Assembly (NCBI RefSeq): GCF_004339525.1
Contig: NZ_SMGE01000001.1
Coordinates: 4,402,001-4,466,000 of the forward strand
Reading direction: 5' to 3'
Source: Flavobacterium sp. 90
GTDB lineage: Bacteria > Bacteroidota > Bacteroidia > Flavobacteriales > Flavobacteriaceae
Length of the DNA: 64,000 nt
The notes beneath the pieces were generated by a model. That model ran no database searches. It was not told the origin of the DNA and worked only from the letters and a program-made list of their open reading frames with translations. Numbering within the stretch: position 1 is the first letter of the stretch; every line of letters starts with the position of its first letter. The position numbers and the translations under genes were made by a program. Shown here one piece after another: positions 28,447 to 36,995 of this stretch.

Positions 28447-29820
28447 ATGACGGTAAAACACGCTGCATTAGCGGAAAAGTTTATAGCTGACGAGCCTAGA
28501 ACCGACTGGCACGACGAAACTTTGTGGTTCGTTCGTGAAAAGCGCGATAAGGCTGCTCATGGTTTACCGGAATGGGAGCAATTAAGAGAATGGGGTTCGC
28601 AGATAAAGAACAACACGCTTTCAAACCTTTCCAGTTATTTAAAAGAATTTGAAGAAAAAGCTACAGCCAATGGCATAAAAGTGCACTGGGCTTCAGATGC
28701 CAAAGAGCACAATGAGATAATTCATAAAATCATCAAAAAACACGGTATTCAGAAAATTGTGAAGAGCAAGAGTATGTTAACCGAAGAATGTCATTTGAAT
28801 GAATATTTACAGCATAATGGAATAGAAGTGGTCGATACTGATCTGGGAGAACGTATAGTTCAATTCAGAAAAGAACCTCCAAGTCATATTGTGTTGCCTG
28901 CAATTCACTTAAAAAAAGAAGATGTAAGTACTACTTTTCATGACCATTTGCAAACTGAAAAAGGAAATAACGATCCACAATATTTAACCGAAGCAGCGAG
29001 ACAACACTTGCGTAATAAGTTTGTAGAATCGGAATTAGCGATTACAGGAGTCAATTTTGCGATTGCTGAAACAGGAGGTTTTGTAGTTTGTACCAATGAA
29101 GGAAATGCTGATATGGGAGCTCATACAGCGCCTGTACACATTGCGTGTATGGGTTTTGAAAAGTTAATTCCAAAAGCAGAACACCTTTCTGTGTTTTTGA
29201 GATTATTAGCCAGAAGCGCCACAGGTCAGCCTATTACAACTTATTCAAGTCATTTTCATAAACCGAGACCAAATCAGGAAATGCATATTGTGATTGTAGA
29301 TAATGGTCGCAGTAAACAACTGGGAAGAGAAGACTTTAGAAATTCATTAAAATGTATTCGTTGCGCAGCCTGTTTTAACACTTGTCCGGTATATCGAAGA
29401 AGTGGCGGACATAGTTATCATACAGCTGTTGCAGGTCCAATTGGTTCTATCTTAAATCCGAATTTAGATATGAAAGCCAATGCCGATTTGCCTTTTGCAT
29501 CAACTTTATGTGGTAGTTGTACCAATGTATGTCCGGTTAAAATCAATATACACGAACAGTTATGGAAATGGAGACAAGTAATTGTTGCTGAAGGATATGT
29601 AGACACAAGTAAAAAACTGGGAATGAAAGGAATGAGTTTTGTATTCTCGAATCCTAAAGTGTATCGTTTCATGGGAAAAATGGGAAGAGGCGTAATGCAT
29701 TTATTCCCTTTTATGGTAAATAATAAATTAAATATTTGGTCTAAACAACGTGAAATGCCAGTCGCTCCAAAGGAATCATTCCGGGATTGGTATTTGAAAA
29801 ACGGGAAAAACCAAAAATAA
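28447..29820 (+). CDS. lutB: L-lactate oxidation iron-sulfur protein LutB
   Basis: A 457-residue protein matching LutB/YkgF. An N-terminal LUD-type domain is followed by two 4Fe-4S ferredoxin motifs, CIRCAACFNTCPVYRR and CGSCTNVCPVKI, and a C-terminal tail. Length is normal for the family. It should pass electrons from lactate to the respiratory chain together with LutA and LutC. The 86 bp gap to lutA is non-coding; lutC starts 19 bp downstream. Confidence 0.93.
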   Translation: MTVKHAALAEKFIADEPRTDWHDETLWFVREKRDKAAHGLPEWEQLREWGSQIKNNTLSNLSSYLKEFEEKATANGIKVHWASDAKEHNEIIHKIIKKHGIQKIVKSKSMLTEECHLNEYLQHNGIEVVDTDLGERIVQFRKEPPSHIVLPAIHLKKEDVSTTFHDHLQTEKGNNDPQYLTEAARQHLRNKFVESELAITGVNFAIAETGGFVVCTNEGNADMGAHTAPVHIACMGFEKLIPKAEHLSVFLRLLARSATGQPITTYSSHFHKPRPNQEMHIVIVDNGRSKQLGREDFRNSLKCIRCAACFNTCPVYRRSGGHSYHTAVAGPIGSILNPNLDMKANADLPFASTLCGSCTNVCPVKINIHEQLWKWRQVIVAEGYVDTSKKLGMKGMSFVFSNPKVYRFMGKMGRGVMHLFPFMVNNKLNIWSKQREMPVAPKESFRDWYLKNGKNQK

Positions 29821-29839
29821 AATAGCAGAGAAAGAGCGT

Positions 29840-30424
29840 ATGAGTGCAAGAGAAAATATATTGAATGCCATAGCGATGAATCAGCCTGAATTGGTTGAAC
29901 TTCCTGTTATTGATCTCAATTCTGTTATTCATTATGAAGATGCCTTTGCACAGTTTAAAACTGTATTGGAGAGCATTGGTGGTAAAGTAGAATTGATTTC
30001 GGATATAGCAGTGCTTAAAGATCAGTTAATTGCTGATAAAACAAGCGGAAGTTTTATTGTAAATACTATAGCAGCACTTGGAGATATAGACGAACAAGTA
30101 GCTTTTTTGTCGGCAATTGAATTAGAAAAAGTCGAAAAAGCATACATAAAAGGTACAATTGGAGTGGCAGAAAATGGCGCTGTCTGGGTTTATGAAAGTC
30201 AAATGATAAACAGACTTATTCCTTTTATATGTCAGCATTTGATTTTGGTAATCGAGAAAAAAAACATTGTAAACACGTTACATCAGGCATACGAAAAAAT
30301 AGAAGTATCAAAAGAAGGATTTGGTGCATTTATAGCCGGACCTTCTAAAACGGCCGATATAGAACAATCATTGGTAATAGGAGCGCATGGCGCAAGAAGT
30401 GCTGTGATTTATGTAATTGAATAA
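29840..30424 (+). CDS. lutC: L-lactate oxidation protein LutC
   Basis: A 194-residue LUD-domain protein of the LutC/YkgG family. The conserved GTIGVAENGAVWV and the C-terminal GPSKTADIEQSLVIGAHG are readable. It is the third subunit expected after lutA and lutB. Location within a fucose operon, rather than beside a lactate permease, supports use on lactate made inside the cell. Confidence 0.92.
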   Translation: MSARENILNAIAMNQPELVELPVIDLNSVIHYEDAFAQFKTVLESIGGKVELISDIAVLKDQLIADKTSGSFIVNTIAALGDIDEQVAFLSAIELEKVEKAYIKGTIGVAENGAVWVYESQMINRLIPFICQHLILVIEKKNIVNTLHQAYEKIEVSKEGFGAFIAGPSKTADIEQSLVIGAHGARSAVIYVIE

Positions 30425-30485
30425 CGACAAGGATAATGTTGTCTGAATAAATAAAAGAAGTATAATATATTTAAAAGTAATAAAA

Positions 30486-31340
30486 ATGAAACTAATACGA
30501 TTTGGAGAAGCCGGTAAAGAAAAACCAGGTATTTTAATAGGAGAAAAAAGATTTGATGTCTCTTCAATAGTAACGGATTACAACGAAACGTTTTTTGAAG
30601 AAAACGGATTAGAAAAATTAAAAAAAGCATTAGAAAATAATCCGGTATTACCGGAAGTTGACGCAAATGTACGTTTAGGTTCTCCGGTGGCGAGACCTTC
30701 AAAAATAATATGTATTGGTTTAAATTATGTAGATCATTGTTTAGAAACCAATGCGCCAATTCCGGCAGAGCCAATTATCTTTTTTAAATCAACTACCTCT
30801 TTATGCGGACCAAATGATGATTTGATAATCCCAAAGAACAGTGAAAAAACAGATTGGGAAATTGAGTTGGCTTTTATAGTGGGTAAAAAAGCAAGTTATG
30901 TAGAAGAAGCCGATGCTTTAGATTATGTTGCCGGTTATGCTTTACTGAATGATTATAGTGAAAGAGCTTTTCAAATAGAGCGTGGTGGACAATGGGCAAA
31001 AGGAAAAGGCTGCGATACATTTGCACCACTTGGACCCTTTTTGGCAACTCAGGACGAAATCGCAGACGTGAATAATATACCAATGTGGTTAACAGTTAAC
31101 GGGAAAAAATTCCAAAATAGTAATACTTCTAATCTGGTATTTAAAATTCCATTTTTAGTGCATTATTTAAGTCAGTTTATGACGTTGCTTCCTGGTGATA
31201 TCATTAGTACAGGAACTCCTCCGGGTGTTGGTTTAGGAATTAAACCAGATCCTATTTACATCAAAGCAGGAGATGTAATCGAATTAGGAATGGACGGTTT
31301 AGGCAGCAGTAAACAACACGCTGTGGCTTACACAAAATAG
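30486..31340 (+). CDS. FAH-family 2,4-diketo-3-deoxy-L-fuconate hydrolase
   Basis: A 284-residue fumarylacetoacetate-hydrolase-family protein: KIICIGLNYVDHCLE, PIIFFKSTTSLCGPND, the metal-binding DWEIELAFIVG and LNDYSERAFQ, GCDTFAPLGP, and STGTPPGVG near the end. FAH enzymes use Mg2+ or Mn2+ to break C-C bonds of diketo acids. In the oxidative fucose route it would split 2,4-diketo-3-deoxy-L-fuconate to pyruvate and L-lactate, which explains the lutABC genes just before it. The family is certain and the substrate is strongly suggested by the operon. Confidence 0.9.
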   Translation: MKLIRFGEAGKEKPGILIGEKRFDVSSIVTDYNETFFEENGLEKLKKALENNPVLPEVDANVRLGSPVARPSKIICIGLNYVDHCLETNAPIPAEPIIFFKSTTSLCGPNDDLIIPKNSEKTDWEIELAFIVGKKASYVEEADALDYVAGYALLNDYSERAFQIERGGQWAKGKGCDTFAPLGPFLATQDEIADVNNIPMWLTVNGKKFQNSNTSNLVFKIPFLVHYLSQFMTLLPGDIISTGTPPGVGLGIKPDPIYIKAGDVIELGMDGLGSSKQHAVAYTK

Positions 31341-31372
31341 AATAACATAATTCGTTAATTATAACACATAGT

Positions 31373-31660
31373 CCCGAAGCTTTGAGCTTCGGGAACAAAG
31401 CATTAAACACAATATTGTCATTTCGACGAAGGAGAAATCTTCGCAAGTAACTCCGCAACGAGAATCCAATCTTTGGCGAGCTTCTCGTGGAGATTTCTCC
31501 TTCGTCGAAATGACAAAAATGTGTAAAAGTAAAGAGCCTTTGGCTCGATTTATATTGTAGGGATGGATTTTAATCCGTCCTTCGTAATCAAAATCGCCAA
31601 TCTTTGTAGAGTTACACGTGGAGATTTCTCCTTCGTCGAAATGACAAAAATGTGTAGATT
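31373..31660. repeat. Cluster of palindromic repeats between FAH and GH20 genes
   Basis: Four hairpin modules sit in this gap. CCCGAAGC/GCTTCGGG at 31373-31393 is a short stem. A ~100 bp element at 31416-31515 has 25-bp perfect arms starting tgtcatttcgacgaaggaga. The hairpin ggatggattttaatccgtcc lies near 31561-31580 and is related to 768-785. A second, lone right arm of the 100 bp element lies at about 31617-31660. No ORF is present. The remaining 31661-31805 is the AT-rich leader of the GH20 gene. Confidence 0.85.
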
Positions 31661-31805
31661 AATTTTGATCTAAAATTTGTCCTATCCCGAAGTTTAGGAA
31701 TCAGGACTACGATATTAAGTAAATTTATTATGAATTGATCTTAAAGTGTTATCGTACACAAGGCATTTTTTTTTAGTTTTAACAATAATTAATTAAATAG
31801 TAAAC

Positions 31806-33440
31806 ATGATGAAATCATTTTTCTTTTCACTTCTTTTATGCAGTACATTGTCGTTTGCACAAGAAGTAAATATCATTCCTCAGCCAGTGGAAGTTGTTAG
31901 AAATAGCGGAAATTTTGTGATTAATTCGGAAACCAGCTTGGTTGTTATCAATAAAGAAGATAATGCTACGGCTACTTTTTTGAATGATTATTTGTTTAAT
32001 TATTATGGTTTTAAGTTGTCTGTGGTAAAAAAGGCAAATAAAAATGCCATTAAATTAATAAGTCAAAAGAATATTGAAGGACTTAAAAGTGAAGGCTATA
32101 AGTTAAAATCAGATCAAAATGGTGTCGAAATTAACGGTAATTCACCAATGGGAACTTTCTACGGAATGCAAACCCTTATTCAATTGCTTCCTGTAGAAAA
32201 AAGTAATAATCTGGCAATTGCAGCAGTAGAGGTTAAAGATCAACCACGTTTTGCTTACAGAGGAGCTATGCTTGATGTTGGACGTCATTTTTTTTCGGTT
32301 GAATTTGTAAAAAAGTATATTGATTATTTAGCCTTACATAAAATGAATTATTTTCATTGGCATTTAACCGAAGACCAAGGTTGGAGAATTGAAATAAAAA
32401 AATATCCAAAACTTACTGAAATAGGTTCTAAAAGAAATGGAAGTATTATTGGAAGTTATCCGGGTAAAGGAAGTGATAATACACCAGAAGGAGGTTTTTA
32501 TACTCAGGAAGAGGTAAAAGATATTGTAAAATATGCTTCAGATCGTTTTATAACGGTAATTCCGGAAATTGAAATGCCGGGACACAGTAGCGCTGCTATT
32601 GCCGCTTATCCGGAGTTGAGTTGTTTTCCAGACGAGAAAACTAATCTTTCGGATAATATGATCTCTGATAAGAGCAAGCAGGAAATGGCAAACGGAAGAA
32701 ATAAAATTGTTCAGGAAACCTGGGGAGTTCATACAGATGTGTTTGTTCCAACAGAAAATACGTTTAAATTTCTGGAAAATGTTCTTGATGAAGTGATCGC
32801 TTTATTTCCATCAAAATACATTCACGTAGGTGGAGATGAATCTCCTAAAGATGCCTGGAAAAGAAGTGCATTTTGTCAGCAAATGATAAAAGACAAAAAT
32901 TTGAAGGATGAGCATGGTCTTCAAAGTTATTTCATCCAACGCATGGAAAAATACATTAATAAAAAAGGCAGAACCTTAATTGGCTGGGACGAAATTTTAG
33001 AAGGCGGTCTTGCGCCAAATGCTATCGTAATGAGCTGGAGAGGTGAAGAAGGCGGAATTGCAGCTGCAAAAGAAAAGCATCAGGTAATTATGACTCCGGG
33101 AAGCCATGTTTATTTAGATCATTCTCAAACTAAGAACGAAAAACAAGTTACTATAGGAGGGTTTTTGCCATTGGAAACAGTTTATGGTTATGAGCCAATT
33201 CCGAAAGAGTTGAACGAGCAACAAGCAAAATACGTTTTGGGAGCTCAGGCAAATGTCTGGACAGAATATATGGCTAATCCTGCCAAAGTAGAATATATGA
33301 TATTTCCTCGTTTAAGCGCTTTAAGCGAAGTATTGTGGTCTTCAAAAGAAAGTAAAAATTGGACTGAATTTCAAACAAAAATTGAAACGATGAAAAAGCG
33401 ATATACGATTTGGGGAGCTAACTATTTTAAAGAGGATTAA
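31806..33440 (+). CDS. Glycoside hydrolase family 20 beta-N-acetylhexosaminidase
   Basis: A 544-residue exported GH20 enzyme (signal peptide ends LSFAQ). An N-terminal GH20b domain (NIIPQPVEVV) leads into the catalytic barrel: FAYRGAMLDVGRHFF, YFHWHLTEDQGWRIEIKKYP, EIEMPGHS and the catalytic Asp344-Glu345 pair in HVGGDES. It should remove terminal beta-GlcNAc or GalNAc from glycan chains, exposing the N-glycan core for other enzymes. The GH29 gene follows after 34 bp and is probably in the same unit. Confidence 0.95.
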   Translation: MMKSFFFSLLLCSTLSFAQEVNIIPQPVEVVRNSGNFVINSETSLVVINKEDNATATFLNDYLFNYYGFKLSVVKKANKNAIKLISQKNIEGLKSEGYKLKSDQNGVEINGNSPMGTFYGMQTLIQLLPVEKSNNLAIAAVEVKDQPRFAYRGAMLDVGRHFFSVEFVKKYIDYLALHKMNYFHWHLTEDQGWRIEIKKYPKLTEIGSKRNGSIIGSYPGKGSDNTPEGGFYTQEEVKDIVKYASDRFITVIPEIEMPGHSSAAIAAYPELSCFPDEKTNLSDNMISDKSKQEMANGRNKIVQETWGVHTDVFVPTENTFKFLENVLDEVIALFPSKYIHVGGDESPKDAWKRSAFCQQMIKDKNLKDEHGLQSYFIQRMEKYINKKGRTLIGWDEILEGGLAPNAIVMSWRGEEGGIAAAKEKHQVIMTPGSHVYLDHSQTKNEKQVTIGGFLPLETVYGYEPIPKELNEQQAKYVLGAQANVWTEYMANPAKVEYMIFPRLSALSEVLWSSKESKNWTEFQTKIETMKKRYTIWGANYFKED

Positions 33441-33474
33441 ATCTAATACTATCTACTTAAAACCATAAATAACC

Positions 33475-34806
33475 ATGAAAAAAATAACACTTTATGTACT
33501 TTTCCTCTCGATGAGCTGGATAGGAATGATGGCACAAACCTATACTCCTTCGGAAGGAAATATTAAGAATAGAAAAGAATTTCAAGACGATAAATTTGGG
33601 ATGTTCATTCACTTTGGACCCTATAGCGTTCTGGGAAATGGCGAATGGGTTATGAACACTGAAAACATCAGAGTAACCGAATACGGAAGATTAATTAACG
33701 TTTTTAATCCTCAGGATTTTGATGCTAAAAAATGGGTTGGTATTGCAAAAGCAGCGGGAATGAAATACATCACTTTTACCACGCGTCACCACGATGGTTT
33801 TAGCAATTTTGACACCAAATTATCAGATTGGAAAATTACAAATACACATTTTAAAAGAGATTTATTAAAAGAATTGGCTGAAGAATGCCATAAAGAAGGT
33901 ATTAAGTTGTTCTGTTATTATTCGCTTTTAGACTGGACTAGAACCGATTACCAATACGAAACAGGAAAAACAGGGAAAGGAACAGGAAGAACTGCAAAAA
34001 GTGATTGGGATAGCTATATCCGTTTTATGAAAGGACAGTTAACAGAATTGCTGACCAATTACGGAGAAATCGGTGGTATTTGGTTCGACGGACATTGGGA
34101 CCAATTAGATAATGATACTGATAAAACATTAACATCAAAAGTAAACTGGCATTATGATGAAATTTACAAATTGATTCATACACTTCAACCTAACTGTTTG
34201 ATTTCAAACAATCACCATTTAACGCCTATTCAAGGAGAAGATTTTCAAGCATTTGAAAAAGATTTACCTGGCGGAAATACCTCTGGATTTGGAGGACAAT
34301 CTGTTTCTCAATTGCCTTTGGAAACATGCGAAACGATGAACAATTCCTGGGGATTTGATATAAATGACAGAAAATATAAATCGACCAAAGATTTACTGCA
34401 TTATATGATAAATGCAGCCAGTTTGAATGCTAATTTCCTTTTGAATGTTGGACCAATGGCTGACGGATCAATCCAACCGGAATTTGTGGCAACTTTGAAA
34501 GAAATAGGAATCTGGATGGATAAAAACGGAAAAAGTATTTACGGAACAAGAGGCAATGTGATAAAACCGCAAGATTGGGGCGTATTTACGGCCAAAGACA
34601 AAACCTTGTTTGCACACATCATAAAAACACCGAATCAGGCGGAGTATATTTTCATCCCGGAGATGAAACAAAAAATCAAAAAATGTTATTTGATGGAGAG
34701 CAAAAAGGAGCTTAAATTCAAACAACAACCTGAAGGTACTTTTGTGTATTTGAATGGTGAGAAATTGGATGAAATAGATACGATAATTGAAATGCAAATA
34801 CAGTAA
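33475..34806 (+). CDS. Second GH29 alpha-L-fucosidase
   Basis: A 443-residue exported GH29 protein (signal peptide ends GMMAQ). Landmarks: DKFGMFIHFGPYSV, TTRHHDGFSNFDTK, nucleophile Asp205 in IWFDGHWD, MNNSWGFD and NFLLNVGPMADG. It is similar in length to the GH29 at 6647-7984, but the loops differ: its WFDGHWD replaces WWFDGDW and the C-terminal domain is shorter. It probably shares a transcript with the upstream GH20 and ends at the terminator 34873-34904. Linkage preference is not readable. Confidence 0.93.
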   Translation: MKKITLYVLFLSMSWIGMMAQTYTPSEGNIKNRKEFQDDKFGMFIHFGPYSVLGNGEWVMNTENIRVTEYGRLINVFNPQDFDAKKWVGIAKAAGMKYITFTTRHHDGFSNFDTKLSDWKITNTHFKRDLLKELAEECHKEGIKLFCYYSLLDWTRTDYQYETGKTGKGTGRTAKSDWDSYIRFMKGQLTELLTNYGEIGGIWFDGHWDQLDNDTDKTLTSKVNWHYDEIYKLIHTLQPNCLISNNHHLTPIQGEDFQAFEKDLPGGNTSGFGGQSVSQLPLETCETMNNSWGFDINDRKYKSTKDLLHYMINAASLNANFLLNVGPMADGSIQPEFVATLKEIGIWMDKNGKSIYGTRGNVIKPQDWGVFTAKDKTLFAHIIKTPNQAEYIFIPEMKQKIKKCYLMESKKELKFKQQPEGTFVYLNGEKLDEIDTIIEMQIQ

Positions 34807-34872
34807 GTAACTGATTTTTGAATTAATATAAAATTCGAATTTAAAATTTTCAGTATTGAAATTTAGCGATAT

Positions 34873-34904
34873 AAAAGCCCTAATGAAAATTAGGGCTTTT
34901 TTTA
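34873..34904 (+). terminator. Terminator after GH29
   Basis: AAAAGCCCTAAT and ATTAGGGCTTTT form a perfect 12-bp stem with a gaaa tetraloop and a run of Ts. The stem-loop core CCTAATGAAAATTAGG is the same as in the terminator at 52737-52769. Confidence 0.92.
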
Positions 34905-35055
34905 TGGAAAGAACAGAATTCTAACCTTAAACTCAGAAACCATAATAGTCAGATTTAAATTTTTACAAGATAAAAATTACAGATTATTTTTCTTACAATT
35001 TTAAAATTTAGAATAATTTAAAAAAAAGGCTGAAACTGCTTGACACATCAATTTT

Positions 35056-35096
35056 AATGTGCTCGTACACATAAATTTAATGTGCACGAGCACATT
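35056..35096. promoter_or_regulatory. Large hairpin/palindrome upstream of the sugar kinase
   Basis: AATGTGCTCGT pairs perfectly with ACGAGCACATT, with a further CACAT/ATGTG pairing inside, then T8 follows. It could be a terminator, but it lies in the middle of a 640 bp gap, and its halves (tgtgctcgtacacat and tgtgcacgagcaca) each look like palindromic operators. The rest of 34905-35540 is AT-rich with no ORF or other repeat that I recognise. Confidence 0.45.
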
Positions 35097-35540
35097 TTTT
35101 TTGATTTTTGTTTTATATGTAAAAAAAAAAATATAGTTTAGTCATGTAATTATGAAAAATAGTGTTTAATTCTTAAGTTAATAATCCTAAAACTATTATT
35201 TGTTTACTATTCTGTCCTACTTTAAGTTTTTTTTAAGAATTGAAAAAATGACGAATAATAGCGGTTTACAGTATTTTTTAAAATTGTAGAATAACAGCAT
35301 CAAAATGAGCCTTTTTTATGGTACAACAAAGGGTTTTTAAATGATAAAAAAGTAAAAAACAGAATGATAAAACAAAAAATATTTATTCATGAAGTAACAG
35401 CCTTAAAGTTTAGAATAGAACAAGTTAAGGTTTGCTTTTAGTATAAAGTAGTAAAAAACAAAAGTAGATGAAGTCAACATTCGGAGTGGTTGAAGTAAAA
35501 CTAAAAAAAATACAGAATCAAGACAATTATAAAAAAAAGC

Positions 35541-36587
35541 ATGGAAGAATTAATTAAAACTGTCTTTAAAGATTTTTATCCCAATAAAACAATCCTTACT
35601 TATTCGGCCATACAATTTGGTCTGATCAATAGCACTTATAAAATTGAGACTGCTGATGGCGATTATATCTTGCAAAAAATGAATCAGGTTGTGTTTCCCA
35701 ATATAAAATCGTTATTGAACAACAAGATAAAAACCACTTGGTATTTGAACGCAAACGGGTTTCCCACTTTAAAATTTATAGCAAATAGTGAGGGACATTT
35801 TTATTCACAACAAGGCCAGGCGATTTGGCAGCTTTCAACTTATATTCCTTCCGTGGTTTTAGATCGGATTGATTCAAACACAGTTGCAAATCAGGTTGGC
35901 GCTTATTTGGCAAAGTTTCATAAAGCATTGCTCGGTTTTCCAATTTCGGAATTAGAGTACACAATTCCGGATTTTCATAACACTATAAAAAGGTTTTCTG
36001 ATTTTGAAGAAAGTGTAAACAATGCTTCACCGGAAAGGTTGTCCAAAGCAAAAGAATCAATTGTGTTTTTAGAATCTAATTTTAAAACGATACAACGTGT
36101 TGCCAATGCAATAAATACGCAAAAAATACCTGTGAGAGTTGTGCATAACGATACTAAAATAGGGAATATGCTTTTTGATGAAGATAAAAATATTTTATGC
36201 ATCATTGATTTTGATACGGTAATGCCCGGAAGTATTTTTCATGATGTAGGTGATAGCTTAAGAACGGGAGCCAATAAAGCTACAGAAGAAGAAAAAGATT
36301 TATCAAAAGTATGTTTCGACATCGAAATCTATGAGGCTTTTATGAAAGCTTATGTTGCCGAAGCTTCTTGTTTTATGTCTGAAGAAGAAGCAGATAATAT
36401 TCATCTAAGTTTACCACTAATCCTTTTTGAACAAGCCTGTCGTTTTTTGGGAGATTATTTAAATAATGACAGTTATTATACTACAACATACCAAGATCAG
36501 AATCTGGTAAGAGCAAAAACGCAGATTAAGCTTATGGATGATGTACAGTTGTATTTAAAGACAAAAAAACAAGTCATCTTCAAGTAA
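35541..36587 (+). CDS. Phosphotransferase-family kinase, probable N-acetylhexosamine kinase
   Basis: A 348-residue cytosolic protein of the aminoglycoside/choline phosphotransferase fold: N-lobe FGLINSTYKIET and YILQKMN, catalytic loop VVHNDTKIGNML (Asp base) and metal-binding CIIDFDTVMPG. This combination resembles NahK-type kinases that phosphorylate GlcNAc/GalNAc at C1. Placed between GH20/GH29 and a SusC/SusD system, a role in salvaging GlcNAc released by the two GH20 enzymes is sensible. The kinase fold is sure; the substrate is inferred. It is not expected to be an antibiotic-resistance gene. Confidence 0.8.
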   Translation: MEELIKTVFKDFYPNKTILTYSAIQFGLINSTYKIETADGDYILQKMNQVVFPNIKSLLNNKIKTTWYLNANGFPTLKFIANSEGHFYSQQGQAIWQLSTYIPSVVLDRIDSNTVANQVGAYLAKFHKALLGFPISELEYTIPDFHNTIKRFSDFEESVNNASPERLSKAKESIVFLESNFKTIQRVANAINTQKIPVRVVHNDTKIGNMLFDEDKNILCIIDFDTVMPGSIFHDVGDSLRTGANKATEEEKDLSKVCFDIEIYEAFMKAYVAEASCFMSEEEADNIHLSLPLILFEQACRFLGDYLNNDSYYTTTYQDQNLVRAKTQIKLMDDVQLYLKTKKQVIFK

Positions 36588-36995
36588 GATTTTAAAATTT
36601 TCGAAAATCATATTGCCGTTAACCAAAGTAGAAACCAAAAAATCAATAACCAATGAATATAGTTTATTAAAGTTAAAAGGAAAAAAAACAGAGCAATAAA
36701 AGTACTTTTTTAGATCGTTCTGATTCCTGCAAATCAAAAAAAACAGCTTGTTTTTAATGTCTGATTTTAAGAAGGTAAAGTCATATTTGATTTTGCTACG
36801 GTACTTTCTATGCCTTTTTTTAAAATAAATAAAAGCAAATTATTGAAAATAATACTGTCTCATTTTGATTCTGATTTTTGATTTTGAAATAAAATGTAAA
36901 ACGCCAACAACGTGCCAGATAAGGCAATTGTACTCTTTATTATGTTATTAACCATTTGATTAAAAAGACTTATTAACCAATAAACAACCAATTTT
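36588..36995. other. AT-rich gap upstream of second susC
   Basis: A 408 bp non-coding stretch holding the leader of the second susC gene, with a typical A/C-rich segment (accaataaacaaccaatttt) just before the ATG. No repeat, RNA gene or clear promoter box was recognised. Confidence 0.5.

Noticed and set aside
29418..29849. A 143-codon minus-strand frame over the end of lutB
   Set aside because: It overlaps the conserved ferredoxin region of LutB and shows no recognisable protein features.
35541..36587. Aminoglycoside resistance phosphotransferase
   Set aside because: The fold is shared, but the HNDTKIGN and DFDTVMPG motifs and the glycan-locus position fit a sugar (N-acetylhexosamine) kinase better.
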